NCBI GenBank assembly: GCA_003640385.1
Contig: RCAB01000408.1
Location: forward strand, 1-58,359
Direction: 5' to 3'
DNA from: Setaria digitata
Lineage: Eukaryota; Nematoda; Chromadorea; Rhabditida; Setariidae
DNA: 58,359 nt
In this document: positions 28,129-41,717 of the stretch, one piece after another
Layout of the letters: each line of letters starts with the position of its first letter
Position numbering within the stretch: the first letter of the stretch is position 1
Notes under the pieces: model-generated
What the model was told of the DNA's origin: nothing
Databases searched by the model: none
Seen by the model: only the letters and a program-made list of their open reading frames with translations
Position numbers and translations under genes: made by a program

Positions 28129-28560
28129 GAAAAGTCTTCCTTTACCTTTGATGCTAAAAGAAATGGAAGAATCTTGAAGATGACCTCGGTTGAAGAGGTG
28201 TTTCTGGTAGCACTTTTGCAATCTTCTTTCTCTCTTCCCGCACAAAACAGAGAGATAACGATCAGGGAGGAGAAAATGAATTATTCCCATCTTTTTCCAT
28301 TGTATGCCCATTTTCTTCTTTCTTATCCTAAAAGAAAAAAAAAATTTTTTTTTTTTTTTAAACTCTTAAAAAACAAAAAAAAAAAAGTGTTATATCTCCT
28401 CATTTGAAATTTAAAATTTGAAGAAAAAAAAAAAGAAAGAAAAAGAGATCTATTGACTTTCTAAGGAGAAAAAAAAAAAAAAAGAAATAAAAATAATTTT
28501 TATATTTTCAGCACATCATCTTTCACTCTTTCTTCTAGACAATCATCCATAATTAAAGGA

Positions 28561-28872
<312 letters not shown>

Positions 28873-30022
28873 AAGAGAGGGAGGGTGAGGTAAAAATGGC
28901 ACACATGAGCCACATCTTTTACATTTTTCTTTTTTTGGGCTTTTTTTTTTTTTTTTTACTTTATTTTTTTTTTTTTCTGATGCTTAAGTAAGCATTTCAT
29001 TAATTTGTATCAGTAGTACAATTCCTTTATCTTTTTCAATTCTCAAATTCTTTCTTATTTTTTTTTTTTTTCTTAATCGTATCATTAGATATATATATAT
29101 ATATATTTTTTTTTTTTTGAAAAGATAGATATGTATAAATATATAGTAGAGCTGTAAAAATTTATCAATTCTTTTTTTTTTTTTTTCCCTCCCTACCCCC
29201 CCCCCCCTTTCACGTTTCATCGTCCTAGGCTGTAGCTCTTAATTTATCACTATCCATTTAATATTATCATTTCAGTTTATTTTTCCCTTCTTTTTTCTTT
29301 TTTTTTATTCAGTTTTTATTTTCCACAAACAAATAAGCATGCATTAAAATTTCATGCTTTTATATTTGAAGAAAGTGAGAAAAACGAAAAAAAGACTTCT
29401 CGATCAAATAAATCTAATCAAAAGTTTAATTATGATTACTTTTTCTTTCCTTTTTTTTTTTTTTTTTTTTTTTACTAATTTTTCTTTCCATCTCTTTTCG
29501 TCTATCATTACGTTTAATCAATGATAAAAGTAGTTCATAGCTGATAAAAAAAAAAAAAGAAAATTTGAAATTATCCAGCAAACAAATGAATGAATAACAA
29601 AACTCTCAATAATTACAATATTTATTTTTAATGAAAATAAACATTAATTTTATATTTCAAAATTTGAAAAGAAAAAAAAATTTTTTTTTTTTCTCTCTCC
29701 TTTGTCTTTTATTTATTTCAAATTGTAAAATGAGGCAAAAAAAAAAAAAGTATGGACAATGAAACGTTGTTATTACTACCATATACCGATTTCATCTTTC
29801 CTTCTTTCTTTCCCTTTCTCTCTCTCTTTTTTTCCATCTCCATCTCTTTCTTTTTTTTTTTTTTTTTTTTTTGAACTGTTTTATGCAAATTGTTGACTCA
29901 CCACCGATTTCAATCATTCTATCATACACAAAGAAAGGATTACGGGAGTATTCTTCTGTTCTTCCCATCATTAGATAAAATTTTAATGTCTTGAGGATAC
30001 CATCCAAATAAATGTATACGTC

Positions 30023-30080
30023 TGTGTGTGTGTGTGTGTCCGTCTATTGGTTGGTCTGTGTGTGTGTGTGTGTGTGTGTG
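30023..30080. repeat. interrupted (GT)n microsatellite
   Basis: Two GT runs are separated by a short non-repeat segment. Confidence 0.9.
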
Positions 30081-30902
30081 TAAGTGATGATTAAATCGTG
30101 TCACATTGTCCTTCTTTTACCTCTTCAAGGAAATGCCGGCATTAGAAAAGGAATGAAATGGTCTACCCGACCTTCAGATTCTTTTTTTTTTTTTTTTGAA
30201 ATCCATCAAATTATAGCTATCATCTTTCTTTCTCCTTCTCTGTCTCTGTTTCTCTCTCTCTCTCTCTCTCTCTCTCCCTTTCCCTCTTTTATCCGTAATT
30301 ATCACATTAATATTTTTTTTTTTTTTGGAATTATTGATTAATTGTAAATTTTATCAAAAGAAAATTTATGAATTATTTGATTTTAAAGTATTATTCTAGT
30401 AATAATATTTACGTATATTAGTTATCATATTTGTTTGTTATGTTGTTGTTTTGTTATTCCCCGTTCATTTCTTTATTTCATTAGTAAATAAAATGATAAA
30501 ATATTTGGTGAAGAATTTTCTCATTTTTAATTCTTATATTACAAATTTCATTTCTAATACGACTATTGTATTTTTCTTTTTTTTTTTTTTTTTTTTTCCT
30601 GATAAGATATATACAAACTAATATGAGGAAAGTTCCGAACACTTCATCTAATTGGTTGAGGAGTAAGAAGAGATTACCAATTGTGTTAGGAGGAGAGAGA
30701 GAGACAGAAAAGAAAGAAAAAAAAAAAAAAGAGGAAAAAGAGGTAAAAAGCGGGGAAGAATAGAGCAAAATAGGAGGAGGAGGATGGAAGGCTGTTTGAT
30801 GATAATAGCGAAGGTCGCTAAAGTTGTAGATCCAGTTGAGGAAGAGAGGGAGCAGAGGTAAAAGCGACTTTTTCTTCCAATCACTAACCACCTCCTCCCT
30901 CT

Positions 30903-30943
30903 ATTACTACTACTACTACTACTACTATTACTATTACTATTCC
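30903..30943. repeat. (TAC)n/(TAT)n triplet repeat
   Basis: TAC units pass into TAT units, giving poly-Tyr or poly-Val open frames in the six-frame view that are not genes. Confidence 0.9.
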
Positions 30944-31558
30944 TCTGCTTCCTTCCTCTCTCTTCCTTCCCTTCCTCCTCCTTTTCCTTTCGATGCTGAA
31001 CAAAGAAATGGAACGGAAAAAAAAGAAAAAACGGAACAAAGACCGTTTCTCCCGCCGAATGAATAGATCAAATGTGAAAGAATGGCGGGAAATGCATGGT
31101 ATCGGATGGTATTGGTCAGTGCAAATGGACATTTCCCTCAAATGCAACGGAATTTCCACTCGAACTCTCACCCTAACCTTAACTGTAACTACAGACTAAA
31201 CTGTAACTTGTTGCTCTAGTCCTAGTCTTATTGAGTGTAAATAGCCTAGAACGAAAGAATGTAAACGGCATCAGGAAATTGTATTAGCAAGGGAATCAAG
31301 AGAGATGAAGCTAAAGGAGGTCGAGCTAAAGGTCTATCTAAGTATGAGAGATGGAAGTGAAGTTGAAGGTGAGGGAGTTGATGGAAATACCATATAATTT
31401 CCTACCTACTACAATTCATCACAGCCATCATCCATTCTATTTCCCTCTTTTTTTTTTTCGTTTTTTTTTCTATAATTCGTCCAAGCTGAGTGGAGTCAGA
31501 TCCGATCGTGCAATCAACCTTCATCTTCTCCTCTCCTCCTTCACTTCCTTCCCCTTCA

Positions 31559-31632
31559 CTTTTATCTCCTCCTCCTCCCCCTCCTCTTCCTCCCCCTCCT
31601 CCCCCTCCTCCTCCTCCTCCTCCTCCTCCTCC
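31559..31632. repeat. (CCT)n triplet repeat in a CT-rich block
   Basis: CCT/CCC triplets give poly-Pro, poly-Ser and poly-Gly open frames. The surrounding 31440-31720 block is pyrimidine-rich on the plus strand. Confidence 0.9.
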
Positions 31633-34236
31633 ATCCCCGGCAATTCCTATAACTGCGATCCTCCTCCTTCCGTTTTCCTCCTCTTTCCTCTCCCCTCCTT
31701 CTTCTCTACTTCTGTTATTCATGAAAAAAAAAAAAAAAAAAATTTTTTTGAACAACAAGGATTGACTGGCTGCGCAATGTGTCGATTGTGGTTCGGTGAG
31801 TGCTATCGTTCCCCGTGATTCATAGTTTCTTTTGCTACTACAAATATTGATAGAGTATTACGATTACGAATATGATGATTGTTATTGGTAATGTTTTGAA
31901 TTGCTGAACCAATAAAGATTATATTATATTACATTTTCTTGCCAATATTACGGATAGTTCAATTGATTACCCTGTTTGTATACAGTTTATTTGCTCATTA
32001 TTAGGCAGTATTTTTCTTGATTACTATTAGTGATTTTTCTTTATAATTAATAAAATATTTTTGAAGAATGTTGCGCAAATGATTCTGGTTGTTGTGTATT
32101 TCTTGAGCAATAAATTACGATTTGATGTGTTCATTCAGTTCAGCTCACTATGAAACGTATCATAAAATATGAGAAATGTGAAGTGATGCAATATAGCAAT
32201 ATTTCTAGTTCATATTTATGTTTCATACATAATCGTTGATAGTGATTTAAATACCAATGAAAAATCCTCAGCATGGATATTCGACAGAAAAAGTCTTGCT
32301 TCATTTAATAACATTTATATGGTATTATAATGTCTAGCATTTCAATTATGTAAAAAATAAATGATAGAAAATGATGTAGTGTTATTTTACGATATCATAA
32401 CGGATGCATTTTCATTTATTTTGTTGAGTTATTACAGTGTCACACTCGGTGTTGCAATCTTCATATAAATGACTTGTAGTATCACTGCGATTATTTCTGC
32501 CTTGAGAGGAATTTTCAGGACGGTCGCGAAACTTTTGCTTCCTCGCAAACGGTGTGCTGATATTGGTTGCATGAATAAATTATCATCGATCCATTCCTGT
32601 ATTTAGTACATGTATGTTGCACCGGTATGGATGACCAAAGAACGAATCGTCGAATCGGATGTCTGTGTTAATTGGCCAGAGAAATTCGAATCGACATTCG
32701 ACCTGTGGTCATTCGTTAGCCTAATTTGTTTCTGTTATTCTGTATTCAAGCAGACTGCTCGTAAGCTTTGTAGGTCTAAGATATTGTCTGCTATACTTCT
32801 GCAAAATATTCGAGATTTTCCGGCCGATCAGTATGATATACATCAAGACAGTATTATTCCAACGAACAGTCAGTTAAGACCTGTAACTGAGCTCTTGCAT
32901 TCGTGAAACTGGTTTCATGATGTTCAAGTACGCAATTCACCTACATGAGCCATATTTTTCACAAGTTCCAGCACTTAAACGAAGTGTGTGAAAACCCTTC
33001 TTGGTTTAATTTTCAGGAATATGAGGAGTTTATCTATGGGTTTTCTATTTTACTTTTTTTTGTTTTTTTCTGTCTTCAAGAAAGGCCATGAATTTTACTT
33101 CGGTTATTGTGGCAAGCTTCCTCCTTTTTGGGTTCTAATGTCGTCTTTCATTACTTTTAACTTCTATCATTCGCGAAAGTGCTCAGATGTCGTTTGACCT
33201 ATGACGAAGTCTCATGTCTCATTTTGTATTTACTTCTGCATACGGAAGTACGAAGAGGGGGGGGGGGGTGCGAGTGGAGGAAATTGTAAAAATTTTAGGA
33301 AAGAGTATTAGCTTGTCAAAACTGAAATAAACCATCCTGGCTAAATTACCAGATCTTGTAGTAGTGCTCAGACTCTCCCGTGCTGCTCCATAATGATATG
33401 TAGTCACGCTTTATGCGCTAATCTCGCCCTGAATTGTTTGCTAAGGTTATTTAATTTACGTAAGTCGCTGTTCCATCTGTGTTAGACCAATCTCTGACAA
33501 ATATATTTCTTTTATAATAGGGACCAATCTTATTAGTTTGCCGATTACCTATTATACTGAATAAATCACAAAAATAGGTGTTATTGCTCAAAGAATTTTG
33601 CAAAGCTCGATATGGTTAAGAGATGTAGTTTTATTAGAAACAGTTGAAAGGGATTTCATACTTTTTGACCAAGTTCCTTTGAAATGTTGGATTTTTTTCT
33701 TTCCCTTTTTGGAACTGAATAATATATACAGTGTGTGGAATTTTTAACTGAATCAGAGAGAAGTAGATGATTTTGGAATAGCATACGTCTGTAAGGGTGG
33801 AGTTACGGTCGGACTGATCCTTTACGAATATTTGGCACTAGATTTTTTTCCTTTTTTTTTTTTTTTTTTTTTTTTTGTGAAAATGGTTAATGGTATAAAT
33901 TCAATTCATTCACTATTCCTATCGATCAAAAATCCTATATATTTATTTAAGCGGATAAGTTTTAAATGTTAGCTGTGATGATAAATGTGTTTCTTCATTT
34001 CGCCTCTTAATATATTTTGTTGTATATCCTAATATAGCCACGTAGTTTTTTCTTTTTCTTGTGAAAAATACTAACGCATTGAAGGAATCATAAATTGAAA
34101 TCTCTTAGTTTATCAGGTCTAGTGTTATTTTACACGTAAAACTTGCCAGTTTCATTTTTCAGTGTAGCAAAATATGAAATGAAGTGATTTGGGATGTACG
34201 ATCTGATCCTTAATAAGACCAGCAGCTTTCCTTTGC

Positions 34237-34268
<32 letters not shown>

Positions 34269-34416
34269 GGAAATGAAATTGTTCCATAAAAGAATGCTAG
34301 AAAGTTCACTACACGAGTAAATTAAAAAGTTTCTTGAAATGTTGAAGTCTGATTTTTCCCATTCATTTGTTATTTGCATGCTTAATTGCGCATTAGTTTA
34401 TCATACTCTATTATGT

Positions 34417-34463
<47 letters not shown>

Positions 34464-34557
34464 TTGCAAGGTAAAAGCAATGATTGCGAGGTTACTGAGA
34501 TGAAATACTGTATTCCTGAGATCTGATGAAACGAAATACCTCGATTATTAAGGTATG

Positions 34558-34589
<32 letters not shown>

Positions 34590-34634
34590 TACATATATAT
34601 ATATACATATGTATAGGTGAGTAGATTAAATCGC
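31633..34634. other. intergenic, downstream of the Stum-like gene
   Basis: No supportable gene. An open frame at 32610-32906 (98 codons from ATG) has mixed composition but no family resemblance and no evident splice partners. Three separate (TA)n tracts lie at 34238-34613, immediately before the Stum-like stop codon read from the other strand. Confidence 0.5.
34238..34613. repeat. three (TA)n tracts within 380 bp
   Basis: TA runs occur at about 34238-34259, 34422-34456 and 34557-34613, separated by unique sequence. The last lies about 20 bp from the stop codon of the minus-strand Stum-like gene, so these would be in or next to its 3' UTR. Confidence 0.9.
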
Positions 34635-37160
34635 CTATGAATTTTGTCCTTCCTTCTTTGTCTCAGTTTTTTCTTTATGTTCAGTGACCAAAGTTTTCAC
34701 ATCGCGACGATGCAAAATTGAATCTCGAGTTAAAGCTTCCAGTGCTGCTGTTGCGATCGCTTCTTGACGACGTTGCCGTAATGCATCACGATACTGTACT
34801 ATAATTTTTCCGCAGTTCAACAAAAGCAAACTCAAGGATCAGTGTATAATCTTTTTTTTTTTTTTCTTTTAATTACAATTAATGGTGAACTACATACGTA
34901 AAAAAAAATATTGCTCACATTATATGATTTTAAATGTCGATGTGATTGCGCTGTCGCACAATACGTCAACAATTTAAAAATTTTTGTAGATTGTGTTCAA
35001 GATTTACATTTATGGTGCACTCCGTTGGAATGTTTCTTTTTTTAAAAGAAACTGATTCAATTAAAAAAAAAAAAAAAAAAGAGTTCTTACATTGCAATTT
35101 CTTGCTTGCTTTTCAATCTTGAAATTTTAATATTTATAAGAACGTTAAAAAAGAAAAAAGAGGAAACTTACTAGAATAGATGATCAGCAAACCACCCCAG
35201 GCCATTGACCAAAACCAACCGACAAATAAGAATGTAATGGTGAAGAATTGACTAATACCAACTAAGAAATTGATAAGTAAAGTCATCAGTTTTCGACCTT
35301 CACGGTAATTCACGCGTGTTTGTCCAACACATAAAGCCAAAAATCCACTCATTATTGTTCCTGAGTAACATTAAAACCAGGTCACCGCTTTGCAAGAATG
35401 TTATTAATTCAGGAAAAGGATCGTAGAGTGATTTATCATCGGAATCAGGTGCGGTTACATCATTATCAGTCTAAGAATATAGTGATGATTAATAAAATGG
35501 TTTAAATCATTGGCAGTAGCAAAGAAATGTGTAATGTACCCGAACCTTACCGTACCCTAAGCAATTTTCTAATGTATTGATGAGTATGAGTATACTTATG
35601 ATTCAATTCGTAATGCTTAACATTAATATCTCAAATATTGCTAATATTATTGGAGTATTCACGACTAATTTGCATTTTTGCCATTTTGATTTTGTTTTTT
35701 ATGATTCTAATAAATATGGTTGGGATGATGAATGGATGAATCACTTAATTAATGAATTAATATGAAATATGGCCCATACCTAGGCCAGGCATAATAAAAT
35801 TAAGTATGGCACAAAATATGGCAATTGGTAGTGGTAGAAATGGTACTGCTGAATGCATTAAGGTAATATCGTTTGTTGGAAGATGAAGATGAATTCTTGC
35901 ATCACCTGGACGTCTATCATTGTGATCAATATCAGCTTCTGCTGCTTTGATTAAACTTGTTAGACTGAATCCATTTCCACCGGCCTACAACATATGAAAT
36001 GACAATGAAGCATTTTAGTTGCAGGAATTGGACGTAGCTCTTGCAATGGAATCATTTTAGTCTTATCAAGTGTTTGATTTTATAATTTATCCAGTAATCT
36101 CCACTGATTCCTATAGTTCACTTTCATGTATGCATGGAACAGTTAGAAGATTGGGAAAATGTAAAAATGTTTCGATTTTTTTTTTTTTCAGTATTGAATT
36201 ATTTAATTTGAGGAAATACTTCTTCGGCAATTTTTTTTTCCTAAGAAACATTCTTAACATTTGTTTGCTTGTTTTCTAGACATTTATTTACAATTAAATC
36301 ATTTCCAGTTTCAATTTTAATACATTTTTATCTTTACGGTTATTTTTTTCTTCGCTTTGTCACCGGTTAAGCTGATCAAAACAGAAAGGAGAAAGAGATA
36401 AAAATGAATTGGTGACAAAAGTATTGGAGAGGGGAATGACATTTTGCATAGTTTTGAATAGAGAGTATGTTTTCCGATAAGAATCAAAAGAAATAAAATG
36501 ACACTGAAAGAGGGAATTTTTTCATCTCATAAAGCAGATGGAAGGATGGATCACTGAGATGATTATATGATAGGACGAACATGATACAAGTTGTGAAATC
36601 GTTTTTCATGTTAGTTTATTTCTCAGTAATTGAAATATTGAAATCTTGCCAGTGGAATTTTTTTTTTTTTTTTTTTTTCTGTGATGAATAAAATAATTTT
36701 ATAGATTTTCGTCTATAAGTTTCAGTGTTAACGAAATGTCTGACTTAATTTAACTGCTGCAGGAATTTAATCAATTTATTAAAACACTAGAAACTTAAGG
36801 ATTCAGATTTCCCTGAAATAATGCTGCACATTGCATAATACCACCTTATCTTGGCGTTTCGGAATGATTCCTTGCTCAATACCATAATCAATCACATCCG
36901 GTAGCATTGTTTGAACCTTTTTCCACTTTTTCGAAACCTCAGCTGGAAAAAGTTTTTTATATTTTGAAAGCGCAGTCGTCAAAGAAAACAAATCAATCCT
37001 ATCTCTTATCCAGTATCCAGTAGTTACAAAACATAAATTTTGTATTAAAATGAGAAAAAAAAAAGTTGTGTTTTATAAATCTACCGATTTTTCTTTTTGA
37101 GAGAAAAAAAAACCTACCGATTTCTCTCTTTGATGTTTGCAACGGTCGTGGTCCATCCAT
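34635..37160 (-). CDS. stum: Stum/SPEC3-domain membrane protein
   Basis: Drosophila Stum is a membrane protein needed for mechanosensory transduction in proprioceptive neurons; SPEC3 is the related sea-urchin ciliary protein. Exons in reading order are 37160-37118, 36942-36845, 35984-35780, 35360-35172 and 34798-34635 (TAG). All are GT-AG and phases close to 232 aa, near the size of small metazoan Stum homologues. The SPEC3 domain spans about residues 88-185: VPFLPLPIAIFCAILN and FIMPGLGT, then SGFLALCVGQ, then a hydrophobic LLINFLVGISQFF segment and FLFVGWFWSMAWGGLLII. This gives probably three to four membrane segments. The N-terminus is hydrophilic with a Lys-rich patch, and the C-terminal tail after the domain is charged (RDALRQRRQEA, then Lys/Glu-rich). 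Family assignment is firm; a mechanosensory role is inferred. Confidence 0.88.
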
Positions 37161-39240
37161 TTCGATCGGTTACTGTTGTACAAATTTATTAATTATTAGC
37201 AATTTCACTTAGTTCTTTTTTAAACAATAAAAGCTTACAATGTCCGTCGAAAAAAAAAAAAAAACTATAAAAATACGCAAACTAATTTATGAATTAGAAT
37301 AAGTGATTAAATTTAATATGTTTATAAATAATTAAAAAAACGAACAAATTAATAAGCGGAAAAATAAATAAATCAATGAGTAAATAAATACATACATATA
37401 TATACCATCACTTTTAATTTTTTTTAATATATATATATCATCATTTTTTAATTTTTTTTTATAAATATATCATCATTTTAATAAGCATTAAAACGGATCA
37501 CGTATAAAAACGCTGTGCAGAAAGCAAATTAAAAAGAAAAAAATATTTCAACAGATACATCAACAATTTTAGTTCAGCATTATTATTACTACAAATTCGT
37601 GAACTGTTAAATTTAATTTTAAAGCGGATTTTTTGATTTAATTGAACTTGATGTCAGGAAAGATTACAAAATTTAGTTTACCCTTGATTTTACATTCTTT
37701 TCCTTTTTTTTTTTTTTGTAAACTGCAATATTAAAAAAATTCAGTTGAAACACTGAAGCATGAAAAATAATTGAAACTATCATAAATCAAATCATAATTT
37801 GCTAGAATTTCTTTTTTATACGCCAAGAAATGGAAATTTTTTTAAATTTTACAGCAACTTTTGTGTTTTCTTCTTTCTTTTTATTCAGAACGATTAGAAT
37901 AAAAAATAACAAACACCAATGAAAAAAAAAAAAGGACTCACGTGAAATTCCGTGAGCTTATTTCTTAAATTTCCATTTGAAAATACTATCTTGAAATTTT
38001 GGAAAACAAAGAACAGAATTTTTCAAATACAACTAAAGCTTTATCTATTCCAGTTTTATTCTTCCATTTAAGAATAATGATGTTTTTTTTTTTTTTTTTT
38101 TTATTTTTTTTTTTAGCTTTTTGTCATATTATATTTTGCATTTTAATTTTTGTCAAGGAATCAAAATTTGACTCCAGCATAATATTAATTATCAGCTATA
38201 TAGAGGAAATTTTTGTTCGTATTTGATAACTGTACATCAAAAATCGCTTTTGAAGCTTCCATTTCTGAATTCAACTTATTTCAGTTTTAATTCTTATTAA
38301 ATAGTTCCTTTCCGTAGAGCTTTCGTCTTTTTTTTTTTTTTTCTTTTATTACTCATCAACATTAATGAATCTGTCTCCATATTTGAAGCCGAGTAATTAA
38401 ATATGGAAAGTGATGAAAATGAAGAGAAAAGAACGATTAAATAATATTAATTAATCTAGTGATATGATTTTATCATTCAGTATTTTTCGATTTCATTTTT
38501 TAAGGCATTATTTATGCTGCTGCAACATTTACATTACTAGTACTTAAATATCATTTCTTTGCTCATTTTTCAGAAGAAAAAAAGTAAAAAACACAAGAAT
38601 GGAAATCATTAATATAGGTGATGAAGTCTGATGATTTCCTAGAAACAACAATTAATTTACAGGATAAATGAAAATTTTCAAGAAATAATTTAAATGGAAT
38701 AGATCATGGATGTTTGTTCAACATTTTGCAGTAATTGTGAGTGATGATGATTTGTGGCGAAGTTGCAAGATGCCGAAGTTTTTCAACATCAGAAGCATAT
38801 GCACATGTTAAAGCGATCTCATATGGGATTACTATCATTGTAACAGCTTTACAAGTAGTTTGAAGATGAAAACACCAATTAAATGATTTGCTAATTGCAA
38901 TCTTGAATAAGCATCCCATTGCAGCATTGTTGAAATTTACAAGTGTAAAAAAAAAAAAAAAGATTAAAATAAAAAAACAGCAATGAAACATTTGCAGTAA
39001 CTACTTTCTGAATCTGTTAAATTAATGAATGTTGATTTCCTGATAAATTAATCAAAACAATGAATGTTGGACACTGAACAACACGACTCAGTAATTAAAA
39101 TTTGAAATATTTATTTGCAACTCTTTCAATTATCTTTTAATTGTCAAGTTTAAACAATATATTTAATAAACAGGCAATTACACTACATTTATCATACATT
39201 ATTGCATAAAGCTTGTCTTTGACATCCATCTACTTTACGA
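37161..39240. other. intergenic, 5' flank of the Stum-like gene
   Basis: AT-rich with frequent A and T runs. No exon is supported. The promoter of the Stum-like gene should be at the left edge. Confidence 0.5.
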
Positions 39241-39492
39241 TGATATATATATATATATATATATAAGATGAAAACACCAATTATATATATATATATGCCG
39301 TATAATACTATTAAAAGTTATCTTTTTGAAATTTAAAATTTTAAAATTTAAAATCTACATCAGTTAAGTTATTTTATNAGATGAAAACACCAATTATATA
39401 TATATATATATGCCGTATAATACTATTAAAAGTTATCTTTTTGAAATTTAAAATTTTAAAATTTAAAATCTACATCAGTTAAGTTATTTTAT
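39241..39492. repeat. direct duplicate of about 112 bp joined by an N
   Basis: Positions 39266-39377 and 39379-39490 are near-identical, including a TA tract and a TTTAAAATT-rich palindromic segment, with the single N at 39378 between them. The motif AGATGAAAACACCAATTA also occurs once at about 38864. This pattern fits two contig ends that overlap but were not merged. Confidence 0.9.
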
Positions 39493-41684
39493 TATATTGT
39501 ATCAGCCATTAATATTAAATGCAATATCAGCTGTAAGCAATATTTTTTCCACTTCCTTTTTTTCCTTAAATAACAATGAAATAGGATATTCTAGTAGAAA
39601 AAAAAGGATAGGAATTTTCATGATTTCTCAAAAAATATTATCACTTTTAGAGACTTTCTGCAACAATACTTATACAGTTGAAAAGTATAATTTGTTAATA
39701 GTTATAATTGTTTTTCTTTCTTCAATAATTATTATTACTTTTTTAAATGGTTGCATATGAAACTGAATTATACTGAAATGGAAAATAACTATAGGAGAGA
39801 CTCAGAAATCCAATTTAATCTATTCTTTACCATTAAATGTAAATTTTCGACGCTTTTCAGTACAACAATCGAAACTTCTGGTCTAATTTAAGTACTAAAA
39901 TGAACTGTTATCTCAACAAAATATTGTAACAATCTAATCACAGCATCTTTCACCATATGATGCAATATGACCAGTAATATTGTTTTAGCGATAAAGGATC
40001 GCTTAGACAAAAACGATAACAGTGATGATCAGTTATAATATCGTTACAATGATAAATGGTAGCAGTGATAATCAGTAACAACGTTATGATAATAAACGAT
40101 CACTATAATAATAATGAAAAAATAAACTTTTAATTGATAGAAAACATGGAACTAAATGTTTCGATGGAGATAGATCATAATAGAAACGAAATCATGGATG
40201 ATTTTAAAAAACTTTTTCCGCATGCTTACTTCAGTTATATCCACCTTAAATTTTCGAAATCAAATTTAACCCATTAGGGTCGAAAATTTTCATCTCCTCT
40301 ATCTAACAGCAAATACAATTTTCTATAATTTTTTAACAACAGACAATTGAAGTAGATAGATAAGTAAGATACGAGTAACAAAATTACAGTTGCAAAAATC
40401 TGACGAAAATATGATGCGAAATAAAAAAAAAAAAATCTATATCAATAATAAATTTAAAATTTAAACTATAAAAATGAGTTGACAAATTGAAATTTGTTGC
40501 GATATATTAACAAAAAATAAAAAAAAACAAAATGCTGAAAAAGAAACACTGAAATGAAGCCCACAGTAATTTTCTTTTTTTTTTTTCCATTTCGTTTACA
40601 AAGCAGCAATTAGCATAAATATCATTTACCATTNAAAAAAAAAGAAAAGTTTATATTTATAAAGAGTGAGGGAGAGAGGAAGAGAGAGGGAGAGAGAGAG
40701 ATGCAATAAATGCAAATAAAGGCAAGAATACAGTAAGTTCACAAAAAAAAAGAAAAGTATTCAATAGATATGAAAAAAAAAAAAAAAAACTGTCGTCCGC
40801 ATACATACATGAGTGTTGTTCATTATTATTTGGTGCAATTGAGCAAATTATTTCCTTCTGAAATTTTTTTTTTTAGGCATAAGAAATAGAGACGAAGTTT
40901 CTGAAAGGAAATGTTGTTATTCATGTGAAGTTTCCGTAAAAGTTCAAAATTGAAATGAAAACTGTCGTACATATCGAGGAGTTAAATAATTATTACTAAG
41001 ACCGATTGAAAATGAAGACGATAGAGAGTATGATGATTTAGGTGGTGGAAAAATGGAAAAATTCATTGATGCCACAAAATTAACTTTCACATTATTTCAC
41101 ATTATTTGATCCATTTATGATAAAAATTTGCAGGATAAATTTCATTTCATAAATTAAGAAATGTTTTAGTTTAAAAAAAAAAAAAAAAGAATTGAGGTAT
41201 AAGCGAAAATTCATCAGATATGTTTCGATAGCTATTTCTAAGAAAAATTTCAAATCAATTAATTTAAAAAAAAAAAAAAAAAAAGAGAGAAAAAGACCAG
41301 ATGTGTAATTAAACAAATCAAAAACCTCCCTACTTAAGGAAAAATTTTTGTAAGAAAAAAAATAAATCAGAGTTCTAAAGAGATAATTGAAAGAAATGAA
41401 AAAATGCAGGAAAACGTTAAAATTTCACAAATTCTTCATTATTTTTATCATCACTCATTTTTGTTTTTCCTCCTTTTCTTTTCCTTTTTTTTTCTTTTTT
41501 TTTTCATTTCTTTTTACTGGTATTTTCCTTTCCTTTTAGATCTTTTTCTCCTATTCCTATCACCTTTTTTTCCACTATCTAGAATTCTTTTCAATTGTTT
41601 TGTTTTAAAATTTTTTGTTTCCTTTATTCAAAGTGGATGCTGAGAAAAAAAAAAAAAAAAAAAAAAAACTTTCATTTTTTAGCA

Positions 41685-41717
<33 letters not shown>

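Larger units (their letters stand above)
26236..28560. other. intergenic, 3' flank of nud-2
   Basis: No coding exon is supported. It includes a (TA)n tract at 26475-26521 and GTGA/GTAA plus GA repeats at 28039-28128. The long open frame reported antisense at 26290-26697 runs through the TA tract and is compositional. Confidence 0.55.

Noticed and set aside
31150..31200. CCTAACC-like motifs suggesting telomeric repeats
   Set aside because: Only irregular CCCTAACC/TTAACTG units are present, and the nematode telomere unit (TTAGGC) is not repeated here.
31351..31818. 155-codon plus-strand and 118-codon minus-strand open frames
   Set aside because: Both run through the CCT triplet repeat and give poly-Ser, poly-Pro or poly-Gly; no splice partners or family features.
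32610..32906. 98-codon plus-strand open frame
   Set aside because: Composition is mixed but I see no family motif, no splice partners and no signal peptide; kept only as part of the intergenic note.
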